Notes: generated by a model from the sequence alone, not told the origin. Shown: positions 7,199 through 15,762, counted from the stretch's first letter. The stretch: DNA of 28,209 nt from DASZCR01 sp035942915 (GCA_035942915.1 DASZCR010000034.1:1-28209); one strand, 5' to 3'. A program made the numbers and translations.

Positions 7199-8863
7199 TT
7201 AGAAGCGGACGTTGGCGAGACGGCGCGCGAGGCGGCGCTGCTCGTCCCTTCCCTGGTCGCGTTGCACTTCGCTCAACTGCTTGAACTTGTCGAAGGCGGC
7301 CTGCGCCTCGGCCGTGCGCTTGAGGCGGCGGTAGGCGTGGCCGAGTTGATAATGCGCTTCGGCCAGTTCGGGTTCGGCCGCCACGACCCTTTCGAGATGG
7401 CGCGCTGCTTCCTCGACGCGTCCGTCGCGCAGATAGATTCGGCCGAGCGCAAGACGCGCCAGAGTGAAATTCTCGTCGAGTTCGAGTGCGCGCTTGAGAT
7501 GCGTTTCGGGTCGCGCCGTCTCACCGGGCGCGTGCTTGAGCAGGACGCCTGCGAGCAGGTAGTGCGTCATCGGCAGGCGCTCGTCGAGGGCGAGCGCCTT
7601 TTCGTAGAACGGGATGGCCTCGCTATAGCGTCCCTGGTCTTCAAACGTCAGCGCGTAATAGGCATGAGCGGGGGCCAGACGTGGGTCGAGTGTGATGACG
7701 CGCTCGAAGACTTTGGCCGCCTCAGCCGTCTTGTCGGCGGCGAAGTAGGCGACGCCGAGCGCGAACCAGATGCGCGCCGACTGCGGAAACTTTTTGACCG
7801 CCTCCTCCATGCGGATGACGGCCGCCAGAGGAGCTTTCGTATCGACGAGCAGCATCGCGTAGCGAAACGGATACTCCTCCGACTGCGGCTCGCGCGCGAT
7901 GGCGAGTCGTAGCGCCGGGATGGCGTTTTCGATGTGGCCGCTCTGCACGTACACGTCTGCGAGCGCGGCGTAGACGGGAGCAGGGTCGAGTCCGCGCGCG
8001 ACCGCCGCTTCGAGCGTCCGCCCGGCTGCCGGGATGTCGCGTCGTAGCAGGTGCGCGCGTGCCAGTTGCACGACCGTCCGCGCGTTCGACGGGTCGGCCG
8101 ACAACGCCGCGCTCAACTCTTCGACCGCCTCGGCCGCAAGCGACGCTTCGAGTAAGGCCGCGCCCAGTTCGGCGCGCGCCGTCGCGGCGCTCACTTCGGG
8201 CGGCGCGCTGTTGAGACGCGAGACGTAATCGCGGTAGCGGCGCGGGGCTTCGGCCGCGTCGCCGAGTTTGAGAGAGAGCACGACGAGTGCGCGCGCAATG
8301 GACGCGTCGGGGGCGATTTCGTCGGCGCGTGCGAACAGTTCGCGGGCGGCGCGCAAGGACTCGACAGAGCCGCCCGCGAGCCGTATCTGCGCGAGGTTGA
8401 CGAGCGCGCTCGCCTGCCTCGCATCCTGACGCAGCGAAGCCTCGAACTCGGCCGCCGCCTCGCGCGTGCGCCCCCTTCGCAGCAAGATAGCGCCGTAGTT
8501 GTTGCGCGCCGTCGGCGACAGAGGCGAGAGGCGCGCGGCCGCCGCGAAGTGCTTTTCGGCCGACGCCAAATCGCCTGCACGGTCGGCCAAAACGCCGAGA
8601 TAGGTGTGCGCCGTCGTGTTCGAGGCGTCGGCCGCGAGAGCGCGCCGGAAGAGGTCTGCGGCAGAAGTGGCGTCGCCGCGTTCGAGTGCGGCGACGGCCT
8701 GCTCAATGAGTTGTTCGGAGAGGCGCGTGTCGGCCGCTGCGGCCTTACGCACTTGCAGAGCGACCGGACTCGCGCCGCGCGCCCACGCCGCAGAGAGCGT
8801 CGCCGCAATGGCGAGCGCCAGCAGCAGGAGAGACTTCGGCGCGGTGTGAGAGGTGTGCCCCAT
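7199..8863 (-). CDS. Secreted TPR-repeat protein downstream of the TonB receptor
   Basis: This 554-residue protein has a signal peptide (about residues 1-30) followed by TPR units along nearly its whole length. Examples are AAVALERGDATSAADLFRRAL, LGVLADRAGDLASAEKHFAAA, NNYGAILLRRGRTREAAAEFE, ALGVAYFAADKTAEAAKVFE and YQLGHAYRRLKRTAEAQAAF. Such arrays are protein- or ligand-binding scaffolds. It is the first gene after the TonB-dependent receptor, separated by a strong stem-loop, and 60 bases upstream of the concanavalin-A-fold gene. In Bacteroidetes glycan loci this slot holds SusD, itself a TPR-containing helical protein. An analogous accessory role here is inference only. A general periplasmic scaffold is the alternative. 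Confidence 0.88.
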   Translation of the reverse strand: MGHTSHTAPKSLLLLALAIAATLSAAWARGASPVALQVRKAAAADTRLSEQLIEQAVAALERGDATSAADLFRRALAADASNTTAHTYLGVLADRAGDLASAEKHFAAAARLSPLSPTARNNYGAILLRRGRTREAAAEFEASLRQDARQASALVNLAQIRLAGGSVESLRAARELFARADEIAPDASIARALVVLSLKLGDAAEAPRRYRDYVSRLNSAPPEVSAATARAELGAALLEASLAAEAVEELSAALSADPSNARTVVQLARAHLLRRDIPAAGRTLEAAVARGLDPAPVYAALADVYVQSGHIENAIPALRLAIAREPQSEEYPFRYAMLLVDTKAPLAAVIRMEEAVKKFPQSARIWFALGVAYFAADKTAEAAKVFERVITLDPRLAPAHAYYALTFEDQGRYSEAIPFYEKALALDERLPMTHYLLAGVLLKHAPGETARPETHLKRALELDENFTLARLALGRIYLRDGRVEEAARHLERVVAAEPELAEAHYQLGHAYRRLKRTAEAQAAFDKFKQLSEVQRDQGRDEQRRLARRLANVRF

Positions 8864-8921
8864 GTCGTTCGTTATCTCGACTGTTTGGCCGAGGCCGCAC
8901 AGCGCCGCCGCCTAAGCACGA

Positions 8922-8960
8922 ACGGCGCGGGAAGCGATCTCTCGTTCTTTCCCGCGCCGT
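8922..8960 (-). other. Intra-operon stem-loop between receptor and TPR genes
   Basis: A perfect 12-bp inverted repeat (8922-8933 with 8949-8960, G/C-rich, ending in AA/TT) encloses a 15-base loop. It lies in the gap between the receptor stop (8983) and the TPR start (8863). No U-run follows on the transcribed minus strand, so it is more likely an mRNA-stabilising or partial-attenuation hairpin than a full terminator. It could give the receptor higher expression than the genes after it. Confidence 0.6.
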
Positions 8961-8982
8961 CCTTGTTAGTCGCTTGCGGCGG

Positions 8983-11900
8983 TTAGAAGGTCACGCGCGC
9001 GCGGAGTTGGATGACGCGCGGCGGGTCGTTGTTGACGCTCTGGAAACCGAAGTTGCCCGTGTCCCTGAAATCGGTCGTCGGGAAGAAGAAGCGTTTCCGG
9101 TTGAAGACGTTGAAGAACTCCGCGCCCAGTTCGAGCGTGAGCGTCTCGGTCAGCCGCGTCTTCTTCAGAACGCTGATGTCTTCGCTGCGGAACGGGTCGG
9201 TGAGCGTGTCGCCAAGCGTCGGCGAGACCGTGCCGAAGAAGGCCAGCGGGTCGGCGTAGTAGTTACGGTAATTGGCCGAACCGATGGGCGCGCCCGACGG
9301 GTTCTGGTCGGCGGCCGAGCCGAAGGAGCCGAAGCGTCGTGGCAGAGCGAAAGCTCCGGGGTTGATGACCTGCTGGCCGAGGCGGTCGCTGATGAAAGAT
9401 TGGTTGCTCGCATCCAAAGGCTGCCCCGTCAGGTTGAGACGGATGTTACCGCCGTAGCCTGCCAGTTGCAGGAAGTCCGTGAAGCGCGGGTCGGAGGTGA
9501 AGAAACTGAGTGGCACGCCCGACTGATAGCGTTGGATGCCGGAGACCTGCCAGCCGCCGACCAGCTTATCGACGATGCCGCCCCGGTCGAGGAAGCGGCG
9601 GCCTCTGCCGAACGGGAGTTCGACGAGGTAGTTGACGACGAGGACGTGCGCCGGGTTGGTCGGCGACAACGAACGCTGCGAAGAGATGTCGAACGGATTC
9701 TGGAGGACGCCGGTGTTGGCCGCTCCGCCGACGCCGCCTGACCCGCCGAAGAGGTCTTCGGATGCGTTCGTCAACAACTTCGAGAAGGTGTAGGCGACGC
9801 CGAACTGCACGCCCTGCGCGAAGCGACGTTCGAGTTTGAGTTGGAGAGCGTTGTAATCGCTGCGCCCCTGACTCTCAAGGATGTTGTTGATGCGGTTGTA
9901 CTGCGGGAACGGGCGCAAAGCCTGCGCGACCGTGCCGTTGAAGCCGGGGAAGACCGAGTTCGCGGCCGGCAGCGTGATGCCGATGCTCGACGCGAAGGAG
10001 ACGATGTTCGGGTCGGCCAGCGCGGCGTTGAGATTCGTGTTGAGGACTGGGAAGCCGAGCCGGAGCGCGTTCAACGGCAGCGCGTTCAAGCGTCCGAAGT
10101 TCGAGCGCAGACGCGTTGCCTTGTGACCGATGTAGCCAATCGAGGCGACGAAGTTGTAAGGCAACTCGCGTTGCAGGTCGAGGCTGTACTGGATGGTGCG
10201 GCCGGTCTTGAAGTTCGGGTCGAAAAACTGCACGTCGGAGCCGATGAACTGTCCGTTCGGGTCGACGGCCGGAATCGACGGATAGGTCGAGAGGAAGAAG
10301 ACGGCGTTGCGTCCGTTCGGGGTGCGCGGGCCGCTGCCCGTGTTGAAGCCGATAAGACCTGTGTCGAGGACGTTGCCGCCCTCGAAGCCGTAGATGATGG
10401 GCGCGTAGTAGATGCCCGCGCCGCCGCGTATGACCGTGCGATTGTCCCACGAATAGGCGAAGCCGAGACGCGGGCCGATGTTCGAGTAGTCGGTCTTGGC
10501 AAGCGTCTCCTCGGCGGCCTGCACGCCGCCCTGTCCGCCCGCTCCGGCAATCGCGCCGAGGCGACCGCCGATGGCCGGGTTCGGAGCCGTCGGGTCGAAG
10601 CCGCGAAAGCGGTTGCGCTGTTCCGTACGCAAGCCCGGAATGTCGTACCGGATGCCGACGTTAACGGTCAACTGCTGCGTGACCTTGATGTCGTCCTGAA
10701 AGAAGTAGCCTTGCGTCAACTGCCGGAAGGACGGGTCGATGGAGTTCGTCGAGTTGAAGGAGAACTCGGTCGCGCCCGTGATGAGACTGGCGATAGGCCA
10801 GCCGCCTTCGGGGTCGCGGTCGGCCGATGTCTGGTCGTGACGGAAGTTGAAGGTGCCGCCGGGGTCGATTCTCTGGAAGAAGTTGAAGTGGCCGAGACGG
10901 ATGTCGCCGCCGAACCTCATGGTCTGGCGTCCGCGCACGTGCGTCGCAAAGTCGCTCACCTGAATGCCGTTGTCAACGATGCGGTCGGTGAAGAACGTCG
11001 AGCCGATGTCCTGATACGAGCGCGGGTCAATCGAGGCGGCCGGGTCGCCGTAGCCGGGGAAGCCAATGCGCGGGAACGCCTGATTCTGCGTCGCGTTGAC
11101 GGGGAAGCCGAGCGTCGAGGTGTTGAAGCCTGCGGTCGTGTTGGCGTTCGCCACGTCGTAACGCGTGTAGCCGATGTTGAGGTGGTTCAGGAACGTCGGC
11201 GAGAAAGTGTAGTCGTGCTGGACGCGTATGAAGTGCGAGTTGAAGAGCTGGTTGAAAGCGCCCTGCGACGTGAACGGCAGAGGGAAGCGCGGCACCGGCT
11301 CGCCCGCGATGCGGTCGTTCTTGCGGTTCGAGTAGCTGCCCGTCAGACGTTGATTCTCCGAGACGACGAAGTCGAGTTTCAGCGTGTACTGATTCATCTT
11401 CGTCGGGCGGATGCCGGAGGAGATGTAGTTCTGGAAGACGGTTGAGCCGTTGGGGCCGGTCGTGTTCGGCAGAGGGAAGAACTGCAAGACGGCGAAACCG
11501 GCCGGGTCAATCAGGTCGGGGCGCAGGTCGAGACGGTTGCCCGCAATCGCTTCGCGCACGTCCGAGGTCTGGCGCGGGTTGTAGATTTGGACGCCGTTCG
11601 GCCAGACGAGAGGGTCGCCGGGGCGGAAACGGAAACTGCGGATGTAGGGGTCTGTCAGCAGTTCGGAGAAGTCGCCCGTACGCATTCGCGCCGTCGGCAC
11701 GGTGAGCAGCGTGTTAGCGCCCTGCGTGAAGCGGTAGCCCTCGTAGTTGAAGAAGAAGAAGGCGCGGTTCGTGCCACGCCAGACCGACGGGCCGCCCTCG
11801 CCGAAGCGCGGCAGGTAGAGCGGGCCGCCGACGTTGAAGCCGAAGTCGTTCTGGTTGTCGCGGTTGCGCGGCAGGCGTTCGCGTCCGTTGGCGTCGCGTC

Positions 11901-12741
11901 CGGCCGCGTTGTTGCGGAAGCTGTTGGCGTTCAGTTTCTCGTTGCGCAGCAGGTCGTAGACCTCACCGTGAAATTCGTTGCCGCCGCTCTTCAAGGTGAA
12001 GTTGACGATGCCGCCCGACGAGTTGCCGAACTCGGCCGAGTAGGTCGAAGTCGAGAGCGTGAACTCCTGAAAGGCGTTGGGCCCCGGCGCGACTTCGGAG
12101 AAGAACGTGCCGTTCTGCGTGCGGCGCGTGGCCGCACCGTCAATCAGGATTTCCGTGCCGAGCGCCTGACCGCCGCTGACGCGGAAGTTCGTCGAACTCG
12201 TCCCTTGCGCGCCGGTCTGCGCGGATGCGACGTTGCTGTCGAGGAAGATGAAGGAGAGGGGCGTGCGGCCTGCGAACTCCGAAGTCACCAGCAGCGGCAA
12301 CTCTTTGACCTGCCGCTCCGTCACGTTCGTCTGCCGGACGGCCGTCTCGGTCTGCAAGGCCGTCGCTTCGGAAGTGACCGTCACCACGTCGCCGATGACG
12401 CCGATTTCGAGTTGCACGTCGATGGTGCGCGTCACCTGTACCGCGACCTGAACGTTTTCCACAGTCGAAGTCTTGAAGCCTTGAGCCTCGACCGTCACTT
12501 TGTAGGGGTCAGCCTTCAACTCCGGCAGCGTGTAGTTGCCCTCTTCGGACGTGACGGCCTCGCGCACCTCGCCGCTGTTGAGGTTCGTGGCCGTGACCTT
12601 GGCATTTGCCACGACAGCGCCGCTTGGGTCGGTGACGGTGCCGGTCAGGGTGCCCCGGTCGCTTTGCGCGAAGGCGGAAGACGCTCCCGCCAGAACGAAG
12701 GCCAACAGCGCGATGAGCGCGTAGAACTTACTGGGTCTCAT
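8983..12741 (-). CDS. TonB-dependent receptor, Oar-like, with N-terminal carboxypeptidase-regulatory domain
   Basis: This outer-membrane active transporter has 1252 residues from the chosen ATG. A signal peptide (residues 1-25, F-A-Q-S) precedes an immunoglobulin-like carboxypeptidase-regulatory domain (about 27-115: G-T-V-T-D-P-S-G-A-V-V-A-N-A-K-V, N-Y-T-L-P-E-L). A plug domain follows (RQTNVTERQVKELPLL ... FRVSGGQALGTEILIDGA). A very long beta-barrel rich in Asn, Arg and aromatic residues ends in Phe. This is the layout typical of acidobacterial receptors (Oar/TonB_dep_Rec). The frame is open to 12936, but AGGAGGGG four bases before the ATG at 12741 fixes the start. It is the first gene of the operon, behind a leader of about 300 nt. 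It probably imports oligosaccharides made by the GH43 enzymes, with TonB energising; the substrate is inferred from neighbours only. Confidence 0.93.
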   Translation of the reverse strand: MRPSKFYALIALLAFVLAGASSAFAQSDRGTLTGTVTDPSGAVVANAKVTATNLNSGEVREAVTSEEGNYTLPELKADPYKVTVEAQGFKTSTVENVQVAVQVTRTIDVQLEIGVIGDVVTVTSEATALQTETAVRQTNVTERQVKELPLLVTSEFAGRTPLSFIFLDSNVASAQTGAQGTSSTNFRVSGGQALGTEILIDGAATRRTQNGTFFSEVAPGPNAFQEFTLSTSTYSAEFGNSSGGIVNFTLKSGGNEFHGEVYDLLRNEKLNANSFRNNAAGRDANGRERLPRNRDNQNDFGFNVGGPLYLPRFGEGGPSVWRGTNRAFFFFNYEGYRFTQGANTLLTVPTARMRTGDFSELLTDPYIRSFRFRPGDPLVWPNGVQIYNPRQTSDVREAIAGNRLDLRPDLIDPAGFAVLQFFPLPNTTGPNGSTVFQNYISSGIRPTKMNQYTLKLDFVVSENQRLTGSYSNRKNDRIAGEPVPRFPLPFTSQGAFNQLFNSHFIRVQHDYTFSPTFLNHLNIGYTRYDVANANTTAGFNTSTLGFPVNATQNQAFPRIGFPGYGDPAASIDPRSYQDIGSTFFTDRIVDNGIQVSDFATHVRGRQTMRFGGDIRLGHFNFFQRIDPGGTFNFRHDQTSADRDPEGGWPIASLITGATEFSFNSTNSIDPSFRQLTQGYFFQDDIKVTQQLTVNVGIRYDIPGLRTEQRNRFRGFDPTAPNPAIGGRLGAIAGAGGQGGVQAAEETLAKTDYSNIGPRLGFAYSWDNRTVIRGGAGIYYAPIIYGFEGGNVLDTGLIGFNTGSGPRTPNGRNAVFFLSTYPSIPAVDPNGQFIGSDVQFFDPNFKTGRTIQYSLDLQRELPYNFVASIGYIGHKATRLRSNFGRLNALPLNALRLGFPVLNTNLNAALADPNIVSFASSIGITLPAANSVFPGFNGTVAQALRPFPQYNRINNILESQGRSDYNALQLKLERRFAQGVQFGVAYTFSKLLTNASEDLFGGSGGVGGAANTGVLQNPFDISSQRSLSPTNPAHVLVVNYLVELPFGRGRRFLDRGGIVDKLVGGWQVSGIQRYQSGVPLSFFTSDPRFTDFLQLAGYGGNIRLNLTGQPLDASNQSFISDRLGQQVINPGAFALPRRFGSFGSAADQNPSGAPIGSANYRNYYADPLAFFGTVSPTLGDTLTDPFRSEDISVLKKTRLTETLTLELGAEFFNVFNRKRFFFPTTDFRDTGNFGFQSVNNDPPRVIQLRARVTF

Positions 12742-13004
12742 ATCCCCTCCTGTGAACTCGAATGCCACTTTCGGCGAGCCGCAACGCGTGAAAAAGTTTC
12801 GACCGGAATGAGCTAGAGCGCGAGCCGCGCGCACCCTCGGCGACGAGACGGATGCTGCTTCCAAAGCCGCGTGCGGAAAGGCTCGCGAGAAGCCTCGCGG
12901 GCGCGTGCCGTGCACAAACCTGTGGTCTTCGCGCACGCCTCGCCGGGCTTCCCGTGTTCAAATGCCAGTTGTTGTCGGTTAAGAAAGTTTCGCCAGCCCC
13001 GCCC
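12742..13004 (-). other. Long 5' leader of the TonB-receptor operon
   Basis: About 260 bases lie between the operator array and the receptor start codon. No convincing coding frame is seen on either strand. The transcript is G/C-rich with possible short hairpins (for example GGCT/AGCC around TCTCGCG near 12890), and the ribosome site AGGAGGGG is at its end. The length is more than translation needs, so post-transcriptional control is possible. No known riboswitch was recognised. Confidence 0.5.
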
Positions 13005-13037
13005 TCAACGCTTAAACGCTTACGTAAACGATTAACC
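13005..13037 (-). promoter_or_regulatory. Tandem LacI-family operator cores
   Basis: On the minus strand three cores of the form TAA-N-CG-N-T-T/G-A-like sequence follow one another: TAATCGTTTA (13034-13025), TAAGCGTTTA (13022-13013) and TAAGCGTTGA (13014-13005). The first two are 12 bp apart. Central CG with flanking TAA/TTA symmetry is characteristic of LacI-family operators. They lie at about +12 to +41 from the predicted transcription start, a position suited to repression. The LacI protein encoded in the same operon is the obvious candidate ligand. Confidence 0.6.
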
Positions 13038-13050
13038 GGGACTGTTGCGG

Positions 13051-13080
13051 CTTATAACAGGCATGCTCGCCGCCTGTCAA
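13051..13080 (-). promoter_or_regulatory. Sigma-70-type promoter of the glycan operon
   Basis: On the minus strand a perfect TTGACA (13075-13080) stands 17 bases before TTATAA (13052-13057), or 18 bases before TATAAG. Transcription would start near 13045 and run into the operator array and receptor leader. It is the only strong promoter seen for the run of genes ending at base 87. Confidence 0.7.
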
Positions 13081-13157
13081 GTTTTTTCTCTGAAAAGGGT
13101 TAGCGAAGCTCGCGCGTTTGACCTGCGGTCGATTCCTGACCGACGATAAACGTCAGG

Positions 13158-13886
13158 ATGGCGATTCACATCGGCACTTCCGGGTGGAGTTACGAACACT
13201 GGCAGGGCGTCCTCTACCCCGCCGGGACGCCGCCGCGCGCGCGACTCGACATCTACGCGCGACGCTTCGGCACGGTTGAAGTCAACAGCACCTTCTATCG
13301 TTGGCCGCGCGCGGCGTCCTTCGATGCGTGGCGTCGCCGCCTGCCCGCAGGTTTCGTCTTCACCGTCAAAGCTCCGCGCGCACTGACGCACAACGCGCGG
13401 CTGTTCAAGCCGGAGCGTTGGATTGAGCGCGTCGGGCAGGCGACGGCGCGCCTCTGCGAGAAACGCGGCGTCCTGCTCGTTCAACTCTCGCCGGAGTTCC
13501 CTTTCGACTACGCGCGCCTCGAATATTTCACGCGGCTGCTGCCGGGGTGGCTGAGAGTGGCCGTCGAGTTTCGTCATCCGAGTTGGCACAGCGACGAAGT
13601 CTTCGAGCTTTTGGAGCGGCGCGGCATCGCCTACTGCGTGATGAGCGGGGCACATCTGCCGTGCGTGCTGCGCGCCACCGCGCCCTTTGTCTACGCGCGT
13701 CTGCACGGGCCAGACCGCGAACATCTCTACGGCGGAAGCTATTCGGAAGATGACCTGCGCTGGTGGGCTGAGCGCGTCCGCGAATGGGCGCGCACGGGGC
13801 GCGACGTGTTCGTCTACTTCAACAACGACGGCGGCGGTCACGCCGTCCGCAACGCCGCCACACTCAAACACCTGCTCGACGCCTGA
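13158..13886 (+). CDS. DUF72 (YecE-like) protein
   Basis: This 242-residue protein has the TIM-barrel-like DUF72 fold. It begins with the signature I-H-I-G-T-S-G-W-S-Y-x-H-W, continues with Y-A-R-R-F-G-T-V-E-V-N-S-T-F-Y-R-W and F-V-F-T-V-K-A-P-R, then V-A-V-E-F-R-H-P-S-W and a late Y-A-R-L-H-G-P. It ends with V-Y-F-N-N-D-G-G-G-H-A-V-R-N-A. The length is normal for the family. The molecular function of DUF72 is not established; weak links to nucleic-acid metabolism have been suggested by structure. It is transcribed away from the glycan operon and towards recQ (convergent). The start ATG has only a weak ribosome site. Confidence 0.9.
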   Translation: MAIHIGTSGWSYEHWQGVLYPAGTPPRARLDIYARRFGTVEVNSTFYRWPRAASFDAWRRRLPAGFVFTVKAPRALTHNARLFKPERWIERVGQATARLCEKRGVLLVQLSPEFPFDYARLEYFTRLLPGWLRVAVEFRHPSWHSDEVFELLERRGIAYCVMSGAHLPCVLRATAPFVYARLHGPDREHLYGGSYSEDDLRWWAERVREWARTGRDVFVYFNNDGGGHAVRNAATLKHLLDA

Positions 13887-13892
13887 GACCTT

Positions 13893-13957
13893 CTGAGCGC
13901 CTCCCGCATCTTCCACGTCAGATTAAGTCTCACGCTAAAGACGCAGCAGGCGCTCAG
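13893..13957. terminator. Possible bidirectional stem-loop between convergent DUF72 and recQ genes
   Basis: A perfect 10-bp inverted repeat CTGAGCGCCT/AGGCGCTCAG (13893-13902 with 13948-13957) spans a 45-base loop in the 91-base gap between two converging genes. The loop and right flank contain degenerate CGCTAAAGACGC- and GTGCAAAGGATGCG-like units. The U-run of a classical terminator is absent on both strands, so the assignment rests on position and symmetry. Confidence 0.4.
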
Positions 13958-13977
13958 AGTGCAAAGGATGCGAGGCG

Positions 13978-15666
13978 TCACTTGACGAACTCTTTCTTGA
14001 AGACCTTCGTCTCGCCGTCCGGCAGTTTGACCAAGACCTTGTCGTCTTCGACGGCCTGCACGATGCCCTTGCCGTGTTTGGGCAGACGCACGGCGTCCCC
14101 CTTTGCAAACTCCTTCTCCTCCTTCTTCCGCTTCGGCGTCGGTCGCGGCGGCGGCGCTGAAGCCTCCGAGACGGCGGGCTGTGTGAGTCCGAGTTGTTCT
14201 TCCAAGGGGTTGAGACAGTTGTCGCAGTTGCCGCACGACTCTGCCGGCGCAGGCTCGCCGAAGTATTCGTGCAGCAGCACCCAACGGCAGGCGGCGCTCT
14301 GGCCGTAGAGCATCATCCGTTCGAGTTTGGCGCGGTCGCGCTCGCCGCGCTCCTCACACTCGCGCGAAATCTGCTCCACCTCCGCGTAACTGAGGTCGGA
14401 CTTGAGCAGACGAAAATGCGCGCCGCGCCGTTCGCTGACCAAGCCGAAATCCTTGAGCAGAGAGAGCACGACGCGCACCTTCGTCTGCGCTACCGCGCGC
14501 GCACGCTCCTGCACGTCCGCGAGGCTGGCGGGTGCGCCGGCTGCGCCGAGCGTGCGTAGCGCATCGTAGACGGCGATGGCATCGTCGGCCTTCGGGTAGC
14601 GTCCGCCGAGGAAGAAGAGTTGCGTGCGCCGGTCGTCGAGTTGGTAGAAGAGAACGCAGCGCGCCGGTTTGCCGTCGCGTCCGGCGCGACCCGACTCCTG
14701 ATAGTAAGCTTCGAGCGTGCCGGGCATCTGGTAATGAATGACGAAGCGGATGTCCGGCTTGTCGATGCCCATGCCGAAGGCGTTCGTGGCGACGATGACG
14801 CGCACGTCTCCGGCCATGAAACGCTCCTGCGTCTCGCGTCTTTCGCGCGGCGCGAGTTTGCCGTGATAGCGCGCGGCATCGAAGCCCGCCGCACGCAAAG
14901 TCTCGTAGACGGCTTCGACCGTCTTGACCGTCGCGGCGTAGACGATACCCGTGCCTTCGGTCTCTCCGAGCAGCCGCGCGAGGTGCTCGCGCTTCTCCGT
15001 CTCATTCGTCACGCGCAGCACTTCGTAGCGCAGGTTAGGCCGGTAAATCCCCGTATTGACGACGCGCATCCGGCGCAGGCCGAGTTGCTTCTCGATGTCT
15101 GCAACGACCTCCGGCGTCGCCGTCGCCGTCAGGGCGAGGACGCGCGGGCGGCCGAGAGCCTTGATGGCTTCGCCGAGCGCGAGAAAGGAGGGACGAAAAT
15201 CGTGCCCCCATTCGGAGATGCAGTGCGCTTCATCGATGACGACGAGGTCGATGCTGTTCGTGCCGAGCGTGTCGAGAAAGGCGGGGTTGGTGAGCCGCTC
15301 CGGCGTGGTGAAGACGAAGTCGCTGCGTTCTTCCGTAATCTGCTCGATGGCTTCGTCGCGTTCGCGTTCGGTGAGCGCGCTGTTGACCTGCGCGGCGTCA
15401 AGCCCGGCCGCGCCGAGTTTGTCCACCTGGTCTTTCATCAGCGAGATGAGCGGCGAAACGACGACGGTCGTGCCCGGCAGATGCAGCGCCGGGAGTTGAT
15501 AACAGAGCGACTTGCCTGCGCCGGTCGGCATGATGGCGAGCGTGTCGCGCCCTTCGAGTATCGAGCGCATGACCTCTTCCTGCCCCTCGCGCAGACGCGC
15601 GATGCCGAAGACATCGCGCATCGTCCGCTTCAGTTTCTTGAGCGCGCCCGTCGCCCCTGCAACCAA
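13978..15666 (-). CDS. recQ: RecQ-family ATP-dependent DNA helicase
   Basis: This 562-residue 3'-5' helicase unwinds recombination and repair intermediates. Visible motifs are motif I M-P-T-G-A-G-K-S (residues 47-53 region), the DEAH box I-D-E-A-H-C-I-S-E-W-G-H-D-F-R-P (about 144-159), S-A-type motif III A-L-T-A-T-A-T-P and motif VI Q-E-S-G-R-A-G-R-D-G. The RQC zinc cysteines are A-C-R-W plus C-G-N-C-D-N-C (about 455-485). The usual HRDC domain is absent. The last 50 or so residues instead look like a small SH3/KOW-type beta-barrel (G-D-A-V-R-L-P-K-H-G-K-G-I-V-Q-A-V). The TTG start has GGGGGAG six bases upstream. That site begins only seven bases after a terminator-like hairpin, so recQ must depend on the upstream structured transcript or a promoter inside it. 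Confidence 0.93.
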   Translation of the reverse strand: MVAGATGALKKLKRTMRDVFGIARLREGQEEVMRSILEGRDTLAIMPTGAGKSLCYQLPALHLPGTTVVVSPLISLMKDQVDKLGAAGLDAAQVNSALTERERDEAIEQITEERSDFVFTTPERLTNPAFLDTLGTNSIDLVVIDEAHCISEWGHDFRPSFLALGEAIKALGRPRVLALTATATPEVVADIEKQLGLRRMRVVNTGIYRPNLRYEVLRVTNETEKREHLARLLGETEGTGIVYAATVKTVEAVYETLRAAGFDAARYHGKLAPRERRETQERFMAGDVRVIVATNAFGMGIDKPDIRFVIHYQMPGTLEAYYQESGRAGRDGKPARCVLFYQLDDRRTQLFFLGGRYPKADDAIAVYDALRTLGAAGAPASLADVQERARAVAQTKVRVVLSLLKDFGLVSERRGAHFRLLKSDLSYAEVEQISRECEERGERDRAKLERMMLYGQSAACRWVLLHEYFGEPAPAESCGNCDNCLNPLEEQLGLTQPAVSEASAPPPRPTPKRKKEEKEFAKGDAVRLPKHGKGIVQAVEDDKVLVKLPDGETKVFKKEFVK

Positions 15667-15685
15667 GTTCGTCTCCCCCGTATGG

Positions 15686-15762
15686 AAAAATAAATAGGCT
15701 GCTGGTGAACCTGCGAGACTCCCCCAAATCTCTACAGGACGCTAACCAGCAGCCTATTTATT
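15686..15762 (-). terminator. Hairpin 3 with U-run: terminator or attenuator before recQ
   Basis: The arms 15690-15707 and 15745-15762 pair perfectly over 18 bp. On the minus strand the 3' arm runs directly into TTTATTTTT, ending near 15686. The lower stem is A/T-rich and the upper stem G/C-rich. The structure fits an intrinsic terminator that ends the small RNA, with the recQ ribosome site beginning seven bases later. Confidence 0.55.

Noticed and set aside
9841..11445. Long plus-strand frame of 534 codons opposite the TonB receptor
   Set aside because: It is the mirror of a strongly coding G/C-rich gene: Val/Arg/Glu/Asp-rich without motifs, no ribosome site, and the receptor frame on the other strand has clear domains.
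12852..13103. Plus-strand 83-codon frame in the receptor leader
   Set aside because: It runs through the promoter and operator array, lacks a ribosome site, and has no coding-like features.
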